Assembly (NCBI RefSeq): GCF_014639315.1
Contig: NZ_BMFY01000009.1
Span: 1-64,000 of the forward strand
Reading direction: 5' to 3'
Origin: Sediminivirga luteola
GTDB lineage: Bacteria > Actinomycetota > Actinomycetes > Actinomycetales > Brevibacteriaceae
DNA length: 64,000 bases
The notes below the pieces were generated by a model. It saw only the letters and a program-made list of their open reading frames with translations. It was not told the origin of the DNA and searched no databases. Below are positions 52,238 to 61,383 of this stretch, piece after piece. Within the stretch, counting starts at the first letter, position 1; every line of letters starts with the position of its first letter. Made by a program: the position numbers and the translations under genes.

Positions 52238-55200
52238 TCCCGTCCTCCCTCCGGCTGCGCGCCGTCCCGCGTGGCTCCTGGGCGCACCACGGTACGGCCG
52301 CCTGGCAGCGGCACCGACAGCAGCAGGACGAGGACGAGCAGCGCGCCTCGCACCACCGTCCAGGCCGCATCGGCCGTCTCGCGATGCTGCACCTCCAGGG
52401 TGCCGCCCGAGGGCGGGACGTCGAACGCCAGCCGCCAGTCGCCGGCGGCCGGCTCGATGCGGGTCTCGGCAATCGTCGCCGTGAAGCCCTCATCGGCACG
52501 CTGAGCGAGGATGACGCGCCGGGAGCCGGAGCCCTCGGGCACGGCGATGCTGCCGTCCGCGCTGACCTCCAGCGGCTGCCGGGTGCCGTCTTCGCCTTCG
52601 AGCACAGCCCAGGAGGGCTCCTCCGCGGCGTCGACGGACCACATCCGCCCGGCTGCGGACTCGCCGAGCCGGCTCAGGCCCTGGGAATTGTCCAGCGCGG
52701 AGGACACTGCGTCCAGCCGGGCGGAGTCTTCCTCCTCGGCGAGCACGGACCCGGCGGGGGCCATGGCGCCGGCGGCAGGCGGATCGAGTTCCAGGATCAC
52801 GGTACCGACCCCGATCTGGGACAGCAGCGGCGTGGCGTCCGTGCCGGCTCCGGCGGTCAGCGCCGCCACGGCCGAACCGATGGCGTGCTCGGCTTCGTCC
52901 AGTCCCCGCGCTTGCCGCCAGCCGAAGGAGCCGTTCACGCGCGAACCCGACACCGCCTGGTTGACCGCCAGGATGGTCCCGCCTTCCGGGCCGCGGATCT
53001 CACCGAGGATCTGCCCGTCGACCTGCCGGAGGACGAGCGCCCGCTGGCGGTGCGGACCGGCGTAGCGGTCGCGTGCCAAGGCTGAGAGGCTCGGTGTCTC
53101 GCTCACCCCCACCGCCGAGGTCGCCCGCTGCTGCAGCGCGCCCTCGGCGGACCACACTCCGAGCTGTCCGAGGCTGCCGGCGGCCAGGAGCGCGGCGAGC
53201 ACTGCGGCTGTCCAGGACATCGGCGAGCGTCGGCCCTGCCAGCGCACGGCGTGCACGGCCGCGGCCAGGAACCCGAGGCCGAGAAGGCTCAGGCCCGGCC
53301 CAGGGCTGCCGGCCGCCACCACGAGCGGGTCCGCTCCGACGGCCACCGTCAGCGGCGCCACCGCCGCCGCGAGTCCCAGAAGCACTAGGCCCGCGGACCA
53401 GGCCAGCACTCCGGTGGGCACATGCGGGCGCAGCATGCCCAGCACGTACAGCGCCAGGAGCGGGCTGAGCAGGAGCAGAAGGTAGTGCGGGTCCAGGCCG
53501 GAGAGCCAGTCATGGCCGGCTGCCGCCGATGGCTGCAGCAGGAGCAGCTGCCAGACCGGTACCGGATCTTCGCTGAGCAGGCGGCCGTGCTGGGAGAACA
53601 GGAGTTCTGGCTGCCGGACCGCGCGGATCAGCCAGGGCAGGCACAGTGCCGCCGTGCCCAGCGGGAAGACCAGCAGCGGTGCGCGGCGGCCGCGGCCGGC
53701 GGCCAGGGCGGCGATGAGCACGGCCGGGACGGCGGCAAGCATCAGGACGGGGGCCCCCGCGGCGACGGCGCCGAAGGCGAGGCCCCCCGCCGCGGCTGCG
53801 GTCCAGGAGGGGACGCCGGCGCTTCCGGGACGGCCCCAGTGCACCCGCCGGCCGGGCCGGGCGGCGCCGGTGGCGCGGATCAGCCCCAGCGCGGCCAGCG
53901 GAAGCAGCACATGAGCCACCACGGTCCCGATGCGGCCCTCGTCGAGTGCCAGCAGCAGCGTGGGCATCGCCGCCCAGACCAGGCCGGCACCGGCCCGGGC
54001 CCATGCCGAACGGGTGAGCGCCCCCGCGGCGGTATAGGCGCTCAGGGCGGCGAGGGGCAGGGCGAGGAACCACAGGACGGTCACGGACAGCGCCACCTGT
54101 CCCAGGAAGGGCAGGGACCACAGCGCCAGCACGCCCAGCATGGGATCCGGCGGCGCGGTGTGGCCCAGACCGGTCTGCTGCCAGGTGCCGGTCGCAGCGG
54201 CGAACAGCTCGGGCCAGGAGACATCGGTGGCCGCCAGCGCGCCCCCGGTCAGGTGGCCCGGCGCGGCGAGGCGGAACTGGCCGGCCACGGCGCAGGCCAG
54301 CGCCAGCGCGGTCAGCAGCACCGCCGGATGCGTGGCGATCCGCATGCGCGGGGCGCCCAGCGCGTCGATGGGCGAGAATCCCGCGACCACGTTCTCGGTA
54401 TTGATCGGCGCGGTACGCAAGTCCTCCGGACCGGCTTCACCGGCGGACGCGCCGGCCGCCGCGGAGGCGGCAGGCTCATCCGGACTGGTCTCGATCCGCG
54501 CGGCCGCACGCGTCGACCGCCAGTCCAGCCGCAGGGAGTCCAGCGCGGAACGGGGCAGTCGCGCGGCCTTCGCCGTACGACGGCGAAGGCCGAGGATCGC
54601 ACCGAAGCGGCCGAGCTGGGCGACGGAGGCCCGGAGTTCGGCCAGCGCGTGGCGGGGCTGTTTGGCGGCCAGCCGGTACAGGGCGCGCAGCACGCCGAGC
54701 AGCTGAAGCCACAGCAGCAGGAAGAACGGCACGCCGGGGCGGCACGCCAGCAGCCAGGTGCTCCAGCGTGCTTCGAGCGCACGTGCCGGCTGCGCATCCG
54801 GGTGCCACGTCCGGGCCGCCTCGGCCCGGTGCCGCAGCCGGGCACCGGGCACGAGGCACACCCGCGAACCGGCCAGGCGGGCCCGGCGGCAGAAGTCGAG
54901 CGCCCCGTAGGCGGTCCCGAGCAGGTGGTGGAATCCCCCGGCACGGCGATAGGCGGCGATGCTCACCAGCATCCCGTGCATGCTGGTGGCCAGCACGTCC
55001 GAACGGTCCGCGTACTGGCCCTGGTCGATCTCCTCCGGGGCGAGGCCCGTGGTCAGACGCCAGCCGGACCCGGCGGTCATCCCCGCTTCCAGGATCCGGC
55101 CGTTCTCGGTCAGGTGCAGCGGACCGAGGACTTCGATGGTGGCGGACTGCTGCGCGGTCTCCCACAGGGCGTCCAGCGCCTCGTCTTCAGGAACGGCACC

Positions 55201-55428
55201 CGCCGGCAGTAGCCACACCCATTCGGCGCCCTCGGCCTCCGCGGCTTCGATCCCTGCCGTGTAGCCGCGGGAGAACGGCGTGCCGGAGGGGAGGGTGATG
55301 CGGCAGGCATCGGCGCCGATGCCCACGGTGATGATGCGCTGGGCCCGCCCCTGCACCGCCTGCACGGTGCGGGACAGGCCCGCGGGGTTCTCAGCGGCGA
55401 CGACGACCGCCGTCACGGCTGGACTCAC
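52234..55428 (-). CDS. Giant membrane glycosyltransferase (GT2 with polytopic C-terminal region)
   Basis: A 1064-residue protein. Residues 1-240 form a GT-A glycosyltransferase 2 domain (TAVVVAAENPAGLSRTVQAVQG, WVWLLPAGAVPEDEAL, GALDFCRRARLAGSRV). About 12 to 14 membrane helices follow to residue ~750, then an extracytoplasmic domain and a final membrane helix near 1035-1055. It should extend an extracellular or membrane-linked glycan from a nucleotide sugar or lipid-linked donor. The GTG start overlaps the whiB2 stop (GTGA). The whiB2-GT-DUF5719 order is widespread in Micrococcales. Confidence 0.85.
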   Translation of the reverse strand: MSPAVTAVVVAAENPAGLSRTVQAVQGRAQRIITVGIGADACRITLPSGTPFSRGYTAGIEAAEAEGAEWVWLLPAGAVPEDEALDALWETAQQSATIEVLGPLHLTENGRILEAGMTAGSGWRLTTGLAPEEIDQGQYADRSDVLATSMHGMLVSIAAYRRAGGFHHLLGTAYGALDFCRRARLAGSRVCLVPGARLRHRAEAARTWHPDAQPARALEARWSTWLLACRPGVPFFLLLWLQLLGVLRALYRLAAKQPRHALAELRASVAQLGRFGAILGLRRRTAKAARLPRSALDSLRLDWRSTRAAARIETSPDEPAASAAAGASAGEAGPEDLRTAPINTENVVAGFSPIDALGAPRMRIATHPAVLLTALALACAVAGQFRLAAPGHLTGGALAATDVSWPELFAAATGTWQQTGLGHTAPPDPMLGVLALWSLPFLGQVALSVTVLWFLALPLAALSAYTAAGALTRSAWARAGAGLVWAAMPTLLLALDEGRIGTVVAHVLLPLAALGLIRATGAARPGRRVHWGRPGSAGVPSWTAAAAGGLAFGAVAAGAPVLMLAAVPAVLIAALAAGRGRRAPLLVFPLGTAALCLPWLIRAVRQPELLFSQHGRLLSEDPVPVWQLLLLQPSAAAGHDWLSGLDPHYLLLLLSPLLALYVLGMLRPHVPTGVLAWSAGLVLLGLAAAVAPLTVAVGADPLVVAAGSPGPGLSLLGLGFLAAAVHAVRWQGRRSPMSWTAAVLAALLAAGSLGQLGVWSAEGALQQRATSAVGVSETPSLSALARDRYAGPHRQRALVLRQVDGQILGEIRGPEGGTILAVNQAVSGSRVNGSFGWRQARGLDEAEHAIGSAVAALTAGAGTDATPLLSQIGVGTVILELDPPAAGAMAPAGSVLAEEEDSARLDAVSSALDNSQGLSRLGESAAGRMWSVDAAEEPSWAVLEGEDGTRQPLEVSADGSIAVPEGSGSRRVILAQRADEGFTATIAETRIEPAAGDWRLAFDVPPSGGTLEVQHRETADAAWTVVRGALLVLVLLLSVPLPGGRTVVRPGATRDGAQPEGGRE

Positions 55429-55856
55429 ACAGCCCGTTTCTTCAGCTTGCGCCGTTCGCGCTCGGACAGACCGCCCCAGATGCCGAAGCGCTCGTCATTG
55501 GCGAGCGCGTACTCCAGGCACTGAGCCTTGACCTCGCAGCTGTTGCACACCTGCTTGGCCTCCCGGGTGGAGCCGCCCTTCTCCGGGAAGAACGCCTCCG
55601 GATCGGTCTGCGCGCACAGTGCCTCGTCCTGCCAGTCCAGCGTGCCGTCCGACTCGCCGAACAGCATGGCCAGCGGAGCGACCTTGCGCTCTACCTCCAG
55701 CCGCGGCTCCAGGCCCACTGGGTCGATGCCGAGCGGGTCGGGCGTATACTCCGGTGCGGGCGCGGTCGGATCGACGAACCAATCCGCTGCCGTCCTCGCC
55801 GTGACACCCTGGCGCGGCTCACGGAACTCCTCCCGGAGGCGCTTTGCTTCCTCCAC
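55425..55856 (-). CDS. whiB2: WhiB2/WhmD-type iron-sulfur regulator
   Basis: A 143-residue WhiB-like protein with a ~70-residue N-terminal extension. The Fe-S cysteines are in EALCAQTDPEAFF, KQVCNSCEVKAQC, the GIWGG turn follows, and the basic tail is RERRKLKKR. Length and location match WhiB2/WhmD, a regulator of septation and division genes in actinobacteria. GTG at 55856 is preceded by GAGGGGAG at good spacing; another GTG at 55886 is in frame. The downstream gene overlaps by 4 nt, so the envelope glycosyltransferase and DUF5719 protein are probably co-transcribed with it. Confidence 0.85.
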   Translation of the reverse strand: MEEAKRLREEFREPRQGVTARTAADWFVDPTAPAPEYTPDPLGIDPVGLEPRLEVERKVAPLAMLFGESDGTLDWQDEALCAQTDPEAFFPEKGGSTREAKQVCNSCEVKAQCLEYALANDERFGIWGGLSERERRKLKKRAV

Positions 55857-56150
55857 GATCGACTCCCCTCTGTCGCGCTCTCCCACTCGCGGCCCGGTGC
55901 CCGAGGCGACGAGCGCCGGGCGGATCGGGGAACCGCTTTACCACCTAATTACACGCGTGTCGTTCTCAGCAGTCAAGCGGCCTTCTGCTATAAAGCACCC
56001 GGCAACCGCGGCAATCGAACACCAGTACCCACCAGGAAAGTCGCCTTGACGCACATGTTGTGTCCCGGAGCCCGGACCGCGGGTACATCTTGTGTTTCGG
56101 GGGTTCCCAGAGCATGCCCAGGATTTCCCGGCCGATGACAGAATGAGGGC

Positions 56151-57326
56151 ATGCACGCTGCATCCCGTGACCCCTCCGCCGCCCGCGCCGGGCGGCTCCT
56201 GACCGCATACGCCGTGCCCGGCCTGCCGGAGATCCAGGCCGGGGACGATCTGGCGCTGCTCTGCGCCCGCGCGCTCACCGCCGCGGGAGTCGAGCTCCGC
56301 GACGGCGATGTGCTCGCCTTGGCCTCGAAGGCCGTGGCGAAGGCCGAGGGGCGGGTGGTGCCGGTGGCCAGCCGCGCAGATCACGAGGGCCTGGTGCTGG
56401 ACCAGAGCACGCAGCTGGTGGCCGAGCGGCGGTTCCCGGGCGGGACGGTCCAGGTGGTCCGCTCGCTGGTCGGACCTGTCCTGGCCGGCGCGGGCATCGA
56501 CGCCTCGAATCTGCCGGACGGGCAGCGGCTGCTGCTCCCCGCCGCGCCCGACCGTGCCGCGGAGGCGCTGCGCGCGGCTCTGAGCGAACGGTTCGGCGTC
56601 CGCCTCGCGGTGGTGATCACCGACACCGCGGGCCGGCCGTGGCGCCGGGGCCAGGCGGACTACGCCCTCGGCGCGGCTGGCCTGGAATGCCTCCGCGATC
56701 ACCGGGGCGAGGAGGACAGCCACGGCAACCGGCTGGCCGCCACCCAACGGGCGATCGGCGACGAGGCCGCCGCTGCGGCGGATCTGGTGCGGGGCAAGAG
56801 CGCCGGATTGCCGCTGGCCGTGATCCGCGGGCTGGAGGAGCATGTGCGCGAAGACGCGCCCGGCGCCGCCGGCCTGGTGCAGCCCCCGGAGACCGACTGG
56901 TTCCGCTACGGCCATCTGGAGGCCGTCCGCCGCGCCTTGCGGGTGCCCGGCGGCACGGTCGCTCCGCCGCCGGCGGATCCGGACGCGGAGGACTTCCCCG
57001 AACGGGTGGAACGCGCCCTGCACACCGCGATGGCGAGCCGGCTGCCCTCGCCCGGCACCGCCGCCTGGACGGGACGGGTGCTCGCGGGCGGCGCCGTCAT
57101 CCGGTTCTCGCCCTCTGGACTTCCGGGCTCCCCCGCCGGGGAGGGGAACCCGGGCGGCAGCGGCGATCAGGGCGGGCACCCGGTGATGCTGGCCACGCTG
57201 GGCCTGTCCGCGCTCGTGCAGCGCGCGCTGACCGCCCTGGCGGCGGAGGAGCTGGAGGCCGACGTACGGTACTCCTGGGAGCCCGACGGCCGGCCGGCCG
57301 CATGCGAACTGCATCTGACCACCTGA
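56151..57326 (+). CDS. cofE: Coenzyme F420-0:L-glutamate ligase (CofE/FbiB N-domain)
   Basis: A 391-residue protein whose first ~250 residues match CofE, the GTP-dependent enzyme that adds glutamates to F420-0 (LPEIQAGDDLALL, DGDVLALASKAVAKAEGR, RLAVVITDTAGRPWRRGQ). The final ~140 residues (from about 245) do not look like the FbiB nitroreductase domain and are Gly/Pro-rich with a short conserved end (GHPVMLATLGLSALVQRALTAL). Mycobacterial FbiB is ~450 residues with a nitroreductase domain, so this is a different C-terminal extension. No other F420 gene is in the window. It is divergent from whiB2 across ~290 nt. Confidence 0.82.
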   Translation: MHAASRDPSAARAGRLLTAYAVPGLPEIQAGDDLALLCARALTAAGVELRDGDVLALASKAVAKAEGRVVPVASRADHEGLVLDQSTQLVAERRFPGGTVQVVRSLVGPVLAGAGIDASNLPDGQRLLLPAAPDRAAEALRAALSERFGVRLAVVITDTAGRPWRRGQADYALGAAGLECLRDHRGEEDSHGNRLAATQRAIGDEAAAAADLVRGKSAGLPLAVIRGLEEHVREDAPGAAGLVQPPETDWFRYGHLEAVRRALRVPGGTVAPPPADPDAEDFPERVERALHTAMASRLPSPGTAAWTGRVLAGGAVIRFSPSGLPGSPAGEGNPGGSGDQGGHPVMLATLGLSALVQRALTALAAEELEADVRYSWEPDGRPAACELHLTT

Positions 57327-57335
57327 AGGAGGATC

Positions 57336-58106
57336 ATGCCCGCAGCCGCGGAGCTGAGCCGCGTGTGCGCCGCCCTGGCGGGGCGGCAGACCCCGGCGCT
57401 CGTCTGGCACGGGACCGACGGGGAGCGCATCGAGCTCTCCGGCCGGGTCACGCAGAACTGGATCGCGAAGACCGCGAACCTGCTGTCGGAGGAGTTCGAC
57501 GCCGGACCGGACGTCCTGGTCCGCCTGCGGCTGAGCAGCGACGGCGCACCCCAGGTGCACTGGCGGAGCCTGATCGTGGCCGCCGCCGCCTGGTGGTGCG
57601 GGGCGGAAGCTCTGTTCGCCGGACCGGGCGAGGACTGGGACGAGGTCGTGCCGGATCCGGCCAGTACGCCATCGGCCGTCCTGGACGTGGTGGCCGATGC
57701 CGATGCCCGGCTGACAGCCGGACCCGCGGGGGCCGCCGAGGAGACGATCGCGGTGGCGCTGCCGGGGCTCGCCCTCGCCAGCCGGCTGCCGGAGCACGCC
57801 CCGGTCTTCGACTACACCGGCGAGGTGCGCGCCCACGCCGATGTCTTCTCCGGCGCTCCGCCGGCGGCGCCCTCGCCGTCGCCAGGATCGGGTGCTTGCG
57901 CACCGGCCGGATCGTTCGTGGTCCCATGGCGGCCCGAGCCGCATCATGCCACCTCGCACGGGCTGCCTCCGGGCGCCGTCGCCCGCGTCCTGGCGGCTCT
58001 GGAGGGCGGCGCGGCGGTGGGACTGAGCGATCTGCGCGATCCGGCGCAGCTGCAGCGGGTTTTCGCCGCCGAGGGGATTCCCGTCGCCACGGCGAACGGC
58101 GGCTGA
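57336..58106 (+). CDS. TIGR03089 family protein
   Basis: A 256-residue actinobacterial protein of TIGR03089, related to the N-terminal part of AMP-binding (adenylate-forming) enzymes but lacking the catalytic core. Seen motifs are RIELSGRVTQNWIAKTANLL and VDWRSLIVAAAAWWCGAEALF-like text near residue 75. The function is unknown. It starts 9 nt after cofE with AAGGAGGA upstream, so the two are one operon. The C-terminal half is Ala/Pro-rich. Confidence 0.78.
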   Translation: MPAAAELSRVCAALAGRQTPALVWHGTDGERIELSGRVTQNWIAKTANLLSEEFDAGPDVLVRLRLSSDGAPQVHWRSLIVAAAAWWCGAEALFAGPGEDWDEVVPDPASTPSAVLDVVADADARLTAGPAGAAEETIAVALPGLALASRLPEHAPVFDYTGEVRAHADVFSGAPPAAPSPSPGSGACAPAGSFVVPWRPEPHHATSHGLPPGAVARVLAALEGGAAVGLSDLRDPAQLQRVFAAEGIPVATANGG

Positions 58107-58190
58107 GCCGGGGCGCCGCCGGCGCTTAACGGTCGCCGCGCCCGTCATGACTCGGTTAACCTGGACTCACCCACAGAGAGGAAAGTCGTT

Positions 58191-58970
58191 ATGGACAAAG
58201 TCGTCCCGGATGCAGCGTCGGCCGTGGCCGACATCCCCGACGGCGCGTCGATCGCCGTCGGCGGATTCGGCGTGGTCGGAGTGCCACACGTCCTGATCCG
58301 CGCTCTGCAGCAGCAGGGCGCCACGGATCTGGAGGTGGTCTCCAACAACGCCGGCCTGGAAGGACAGGGCCTGGGCCTGCTGCTGGAATCCCGTCAGATC
58401 CGCAAGATGGTCTCCTCCTACGTCGGGGAGAACCGCGAGTTCGCCCGCCAGTACCTCTCCGGCGAGCTGGAGGTGGAGCTGACCCCGCAGGGCACCCTGG
58501 CGGAGAAGCTGCGCGCCGGCGGCGCGGGGATCCCGGCCTTCTACACCATCACCGGGTCGGGCACCCAGGTGGCCGAAGGCGGCATCCCGTGGAAGTACGA
58601 CTCCGAGGGCAATGTCATCGCGTCCTCGCCGGCGAAGGAGACCCGCACGCTGTCCTTCCGCGGCGAGGAGAACGAGTACGTGCTGGAGAACTCCATCGCC
58701 ACCGACTTCGCGCTGGTGCGCGCCGCCGTGGGCGACCGGCTGGGCAATCTGCGGTTCCACTCCTCCGCGCAGAACTTCAACCCGATCGCCGCGCAGGCCG
58801 GCAAGGTCACGATCGCGGAGGTCGAGCAGCTGGTCGAGGTGGGCGAGCTCGCCCCCGATGACATCCACCTGCCGGGCATCTACGTGCATCGCGTCGTGGC
58901 GCTCTCCGCCGAAGAGGCAGCCGAGAAGCCCATCGAGAAGCTCACCACCCGCGAGGAGGCGGCCTCATGA
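58191..58970 (+). CDS. scoA: Succinyl-CoA:3-ketoacid CoA-transferase, subunit A
   Basis: A 259-residue class I CoA-transferase alpha subunit. It begins with the glycine-rich [19 protein letters not shown] and contains [23 protein letters not shown], then the [18 protein letters not shown] segment. The pair moves CoA between succinate and acetoacetate, or uses a related 3-oxoacid. AGAGGAAAG precedes the start. It overlaps the beta-subunit gene by 4 nt (ATGA). Confidence 0.92.
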   Translation: MDKVVPDAASAVADIPDGASIAVGGFGVVGVPHVLIRALQQQGATDLEVVSNNAGLEGQGLGLLLESRQIRKMVSSYVGENREFARQYLSGELEVELTPQGTLAEKLRAGGAGIPAFYTITGSGTQVAEGGIPWKYDSEGNVIASSPAKETRTLSFRGEENEYVLENSIATDFALVRAAVGDRLGNLRFHSSAQNFNPIAAQAGKVTIAEVEQLVEVGELAPDDIHLPGIYVHRVVALSAEEAAEKPIEKLTTREEAAS

Positions 58971-59623
58971 GCCTGACCAGAGAGCAGATCGCGGCCCGGG
59001 CCGCCCGGGAGCTTCCCGACGGCGGTTACGTCAACCTCGGCATCGGCCTGCCCACCCTCATCCCGAACTACATCCCCCAGGGCGTGCAGGTGGTCCTGCA
59101 GTCGGAGAACGGCCTGCTGGGCGTGGGACCCTATCCCCGGCCGGACGAGGTGGACCCGGACCTGATCAACGCCGGTAAGGAGACCGTGACGCTGCTGCCG
59201 GGCGCGGCGCTGTTCGACTCGGCGCTGAGCTTCGGCATGATCCGCGGCGGCAAGGTGGACGCCGCGGTGCTGGGCGCGATGCAGGTCTCCGCTACCGGCG
59301 ACATCGCCAACTGGATGATCCCCGGGAAGATGGTCAAGGGCATGGGCGGCGCGATGGACCTGGTCCACGGCGCCAAGCGCGTCCTGGTGGTGATGGAGCA
59401 TGTCGCCAAGGACGGCAGTCACAAGCTGCTGGCGGAGTGCTCGCTGCCGCTGACCGGCAAGGGCGTGGTCGGGCGGATCATCACGGATCTGGCTGTGCTC
59501 GACGTCGCCGGCGGCAGCTTCACCCTGGTCGAGCGCGCCCCCGGCGTGAGCGTCGAGGAGATCGTGGAGAAGACCGGCGCGCCCGTCGATGTGCCCGCGG
59601 AGGTGCCCGAGACCCGCGTCTGA
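58967..59623 (+). CDS. scoB: Succinyl-CoA:3-ketoacid CoA-transferase, subunit B
   Basis: A 218-residue beta subunit. The catalytic Glu is E47 in LQSENGLLG, which forms the glutamyl-CoA thioester. Other family segments are [17 protein letters not shown] and [12 protein letters not shown]-like [19 protein letters not shown]. With subunit A it takes part in ketone-body and branched-acid catabolism. A bidirectional hairpin follows. Confidence 0.92.
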   Translation: MSLTREQIAARAARELPDGGYVNLGIGLPTLIPNYIPQGVQVVLQSENGLLGVGPYPRPDEVDPDLINAGKETVTLLPGAALFDSALSFGMIRGGKVDAAVLGAMQVSATGDIANWMIPGKMVKGMGGAMDLVHGAKRVLVVMEHVAKDGSHKLLAECSLPLTGKGVVGRIITDLAVLDVAGGSFTLVERAPGVSVEEIVEKTGAPVDVPAEVPETRV

Positions 59624-59686
59624 AACGGCGCCCCGGCTGAGCATGAGAGCCGACGCCGGCCATGGGCCAGTGCCGGCGCGGCCCTG

Positions 59687-59731
59687 AAGGCCCGGTTCCT
59701 CCCTTCCATGGAACGGAGAGGACCGGGCCTT
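59687..59731. terminator. Bidirectional terminator between scoB and manA
   Basis: AAGGCCCGG (59687-59695) and CCGGGCCTT (59723-59731) form a perfect 9-bp outer stem, extended inward by TCCTC/GAGGA pairing. Each arm ends in TT in its direction of transcription. It sits between convergent scoB and manA. Confidence 0.75.
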
Positions 59732-59747
59732 CGCGCGTCGCGGCCTC

Positions 59748-60965
59748 TTACGCGAGATGGGAGACGAACAGGCGTCCGTCCCCGGAGACCTCACGCGGCT
59801 CGCCGGCCCCGAGGAACGCGCTCTGGCCCGCGCTCAGCTCCGCCGGCCCCGTCAGCGGCGCACCGAAACGGTAGACCCCGTCCAGGCACAGGACCAGAAG
59901 GGGACCGTCCGGGAGCGTGGTGCCCTCTCCGGCCCGTCCCAGCACGGTGAGCGCCACCTCGGGAGAGGTGCCGCGGAAGCTCATGGCACCGGCGTCCTGG
60001 CTCGGGTCCACCGCCTCGTGGGAATCCGGTCCGGCACCCTGGACCAACGGCTCTTCCGGGGCGAACTGCCCGATGCGCAGCAGCGTCGGGACGTCCACGT
60101 GCTTGCTGGTCAGCCCGCCGCGCAGGACGTTGTCCGAGGCGGCCATCACTTCGATCCCAGTGCCGTGCAGATACGCGTGCAGGGTGCGCGCACCGGTGGC
60201 CAGCACCTGGCCGGGGCGCAGATCGACGCGGTTGAGCAGCAGCGCCATCAGGATCCCCGCATCGCCGGGGTAGGCGGTGCTGACCTCGCGCAGCGTGTCC
60301 AGCGGAGTGCCACCACCCGGGTACGGGGGCACCTCGGCTCGGCCGGCCTGGGCGGCCTGCGCCCAGGCGTCGGCGGTCTGGCCGGCTTCCTGCGGTGAGC
60401 CCAGGATCAGCTCGCTCAGGGCCGCGAGCCGGGCTGCGTCGTCGGCGAGCGAGGAGTCCTCCGCCGTTTCCACCAGGCGGGCGCCGAACGCGGTCGGCTG
60501 CGCCTGCTGCAGCGCGGCGAGGACGGCGTGACTCTCCACCACCGGGCGGAAGCCGCTCAGCGCGGCGAACGGCGTGAGGGCGTAGATGATCTCCGGCTTG
60601 TGATTGGCGTCCTTGAAGTTCCGCGCCGGATCGTCCCGGGAGACACCGGCGGCCTCTTCCGCGGCGAAGCCCTCCTGCGCCTGGTCCCGGCTCGGATGCG
60701 CCTGGATGGACAGCGGCCTGGCGGCGCTGAGCACCTTCATCAGGAACGGCAGCTCGTGCCGGCCCTCGCCCAGCAGTTCGGCGGGAGCGCCGCCGATGAC
60801 CTCGTCGAGTCCGCCTTCCGGCGTCCGGGAGGGCGCCAGCGGATGCGCGCCCAGCCAGAGCTCGGCTGCAGGCCGGCCGGTGGGCTCCTGGCCGAGGAGG
60901 CGCGGGATCTCCTCCAGCGAGCCCCAGTCGTAGTCGCGGACGGGATTCTCCAAGCGGAACGCCAC
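59748..60965 (-). CDS. manA: Mannose-6-phosphate isomerase, class I
   Basis: A 405-residue cupin enzyme. Zinc ligands are seen as Q88 and H90 (SIQAHPS), E125 (HKPEIIYALTPF) and the His in ARTLHAYLHGTGIEV. The conserved MAASDNVLRGGLTSKHVD segment follows. It links fructose-6-P to mannose-6-P and supplies the manB product for GDP-mannose and wall glycans. The ATG at 60965 lies after GAAAGGAG. It is downstream of the wall hydrolase gene. Confidence 0.93.
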   Translation of the reverse strand: MAFRLENPVRDYDWGSLEEIPRLLGQEPTGRPAAELWLGAHPLAPSRTPEGGLDEVIGGAPAELLGEGRHELPFLMKVLSAARPLSIQAHPSRDQAQEGFAAEEAAGVSRDDPARNFKDANHKPEIIYALTPFAALSGFRPVVESHAVLAALQQAQPTAFGARLVETAEDSSLADDAARLAALSELILGSPQEAGQTADAWAQAAQAGRAEVPPYPGGGTPLDTLREVSTAYPGDAGILMALLLNRVDLRPGQVLATGARTLHAYLHGTGIEVMAASDNVLRGGLTSKHVDVPTLLRIGQFAPEEPLVQGAGPDSHEAVDPSQDAGAMSFRGTSPEVALTVLGRAGEGTTLPDGPLLVLCLDGVYRFGAPLTGPAELSAGQSAFLGAGEPREVSGDGRLFVSHLA

Positions 60966-61383
60966 GCGGCGGCTCCTTTCTCATGAGCTCCTGTGAGCGG
61001 GGACATCGGGTGCACGCGGCGCCGGCGCCGGGCACGTCCCATCCTCGCATGAGCACAACGGGACGGCTCACATCGCCGGCGCCGTAGGCATACCGCCGGG
61101 CGCTCTGCACCACCGGTTCACGTCGCGACCAGCCGGCAACAGCGCGGCGGCCTGGGGCACGTCAGAGATGCGGATACGGCCCCGTCCAGGTCGCCCCCTG
61201 CGGCCGGGGGCACACGCACAGCGGGCGGACCGGGACCCGTAGGTCCCGATCCACCCCTTCCCCAGTGCTGCCCCGCACGCCGGCGGGCCGGGCCGTCCGT
61301 CTTATGGCGGACCGCCCGGGCGATGCCGCCGGAACCGTGTCAGACGGCCGGCGGCGTCGTCCTCCTCGTGACGCGACGAGCGG
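60966..61383. other. Intergenic region between the wall hydrolase gene and manA
   Basis: A 418-nt region that carries the end of the wall-hydrolase transcript and presumably the manA promoter, both on the minus strand. Two hairpins stand out: CGGGACC-cgta-GGTCCCG at 61231-61248 and the larger one listed at 61288-61319. No coding frame with recognisable features was found. Confidence 0.5.
61288..61319 (-). terminator. Probable terminator after the wall hydrolase gene
   Basis: A 12-bp stem with one mismatch (61288-61299 with 61308-61319) and an 8-nt loop lies ~65 nt beyond the stop of the wall hydrolase gene, in the minus direction. There is no U tract. Confidence 0.5.

Noticed and set aside
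55938-58148. 736-codon minus-strand frame opposite cofE and the TIGR03089 gene
   Set aside because: Overlaps two well supported genes and has shadow-like composition, so it was not annotated.
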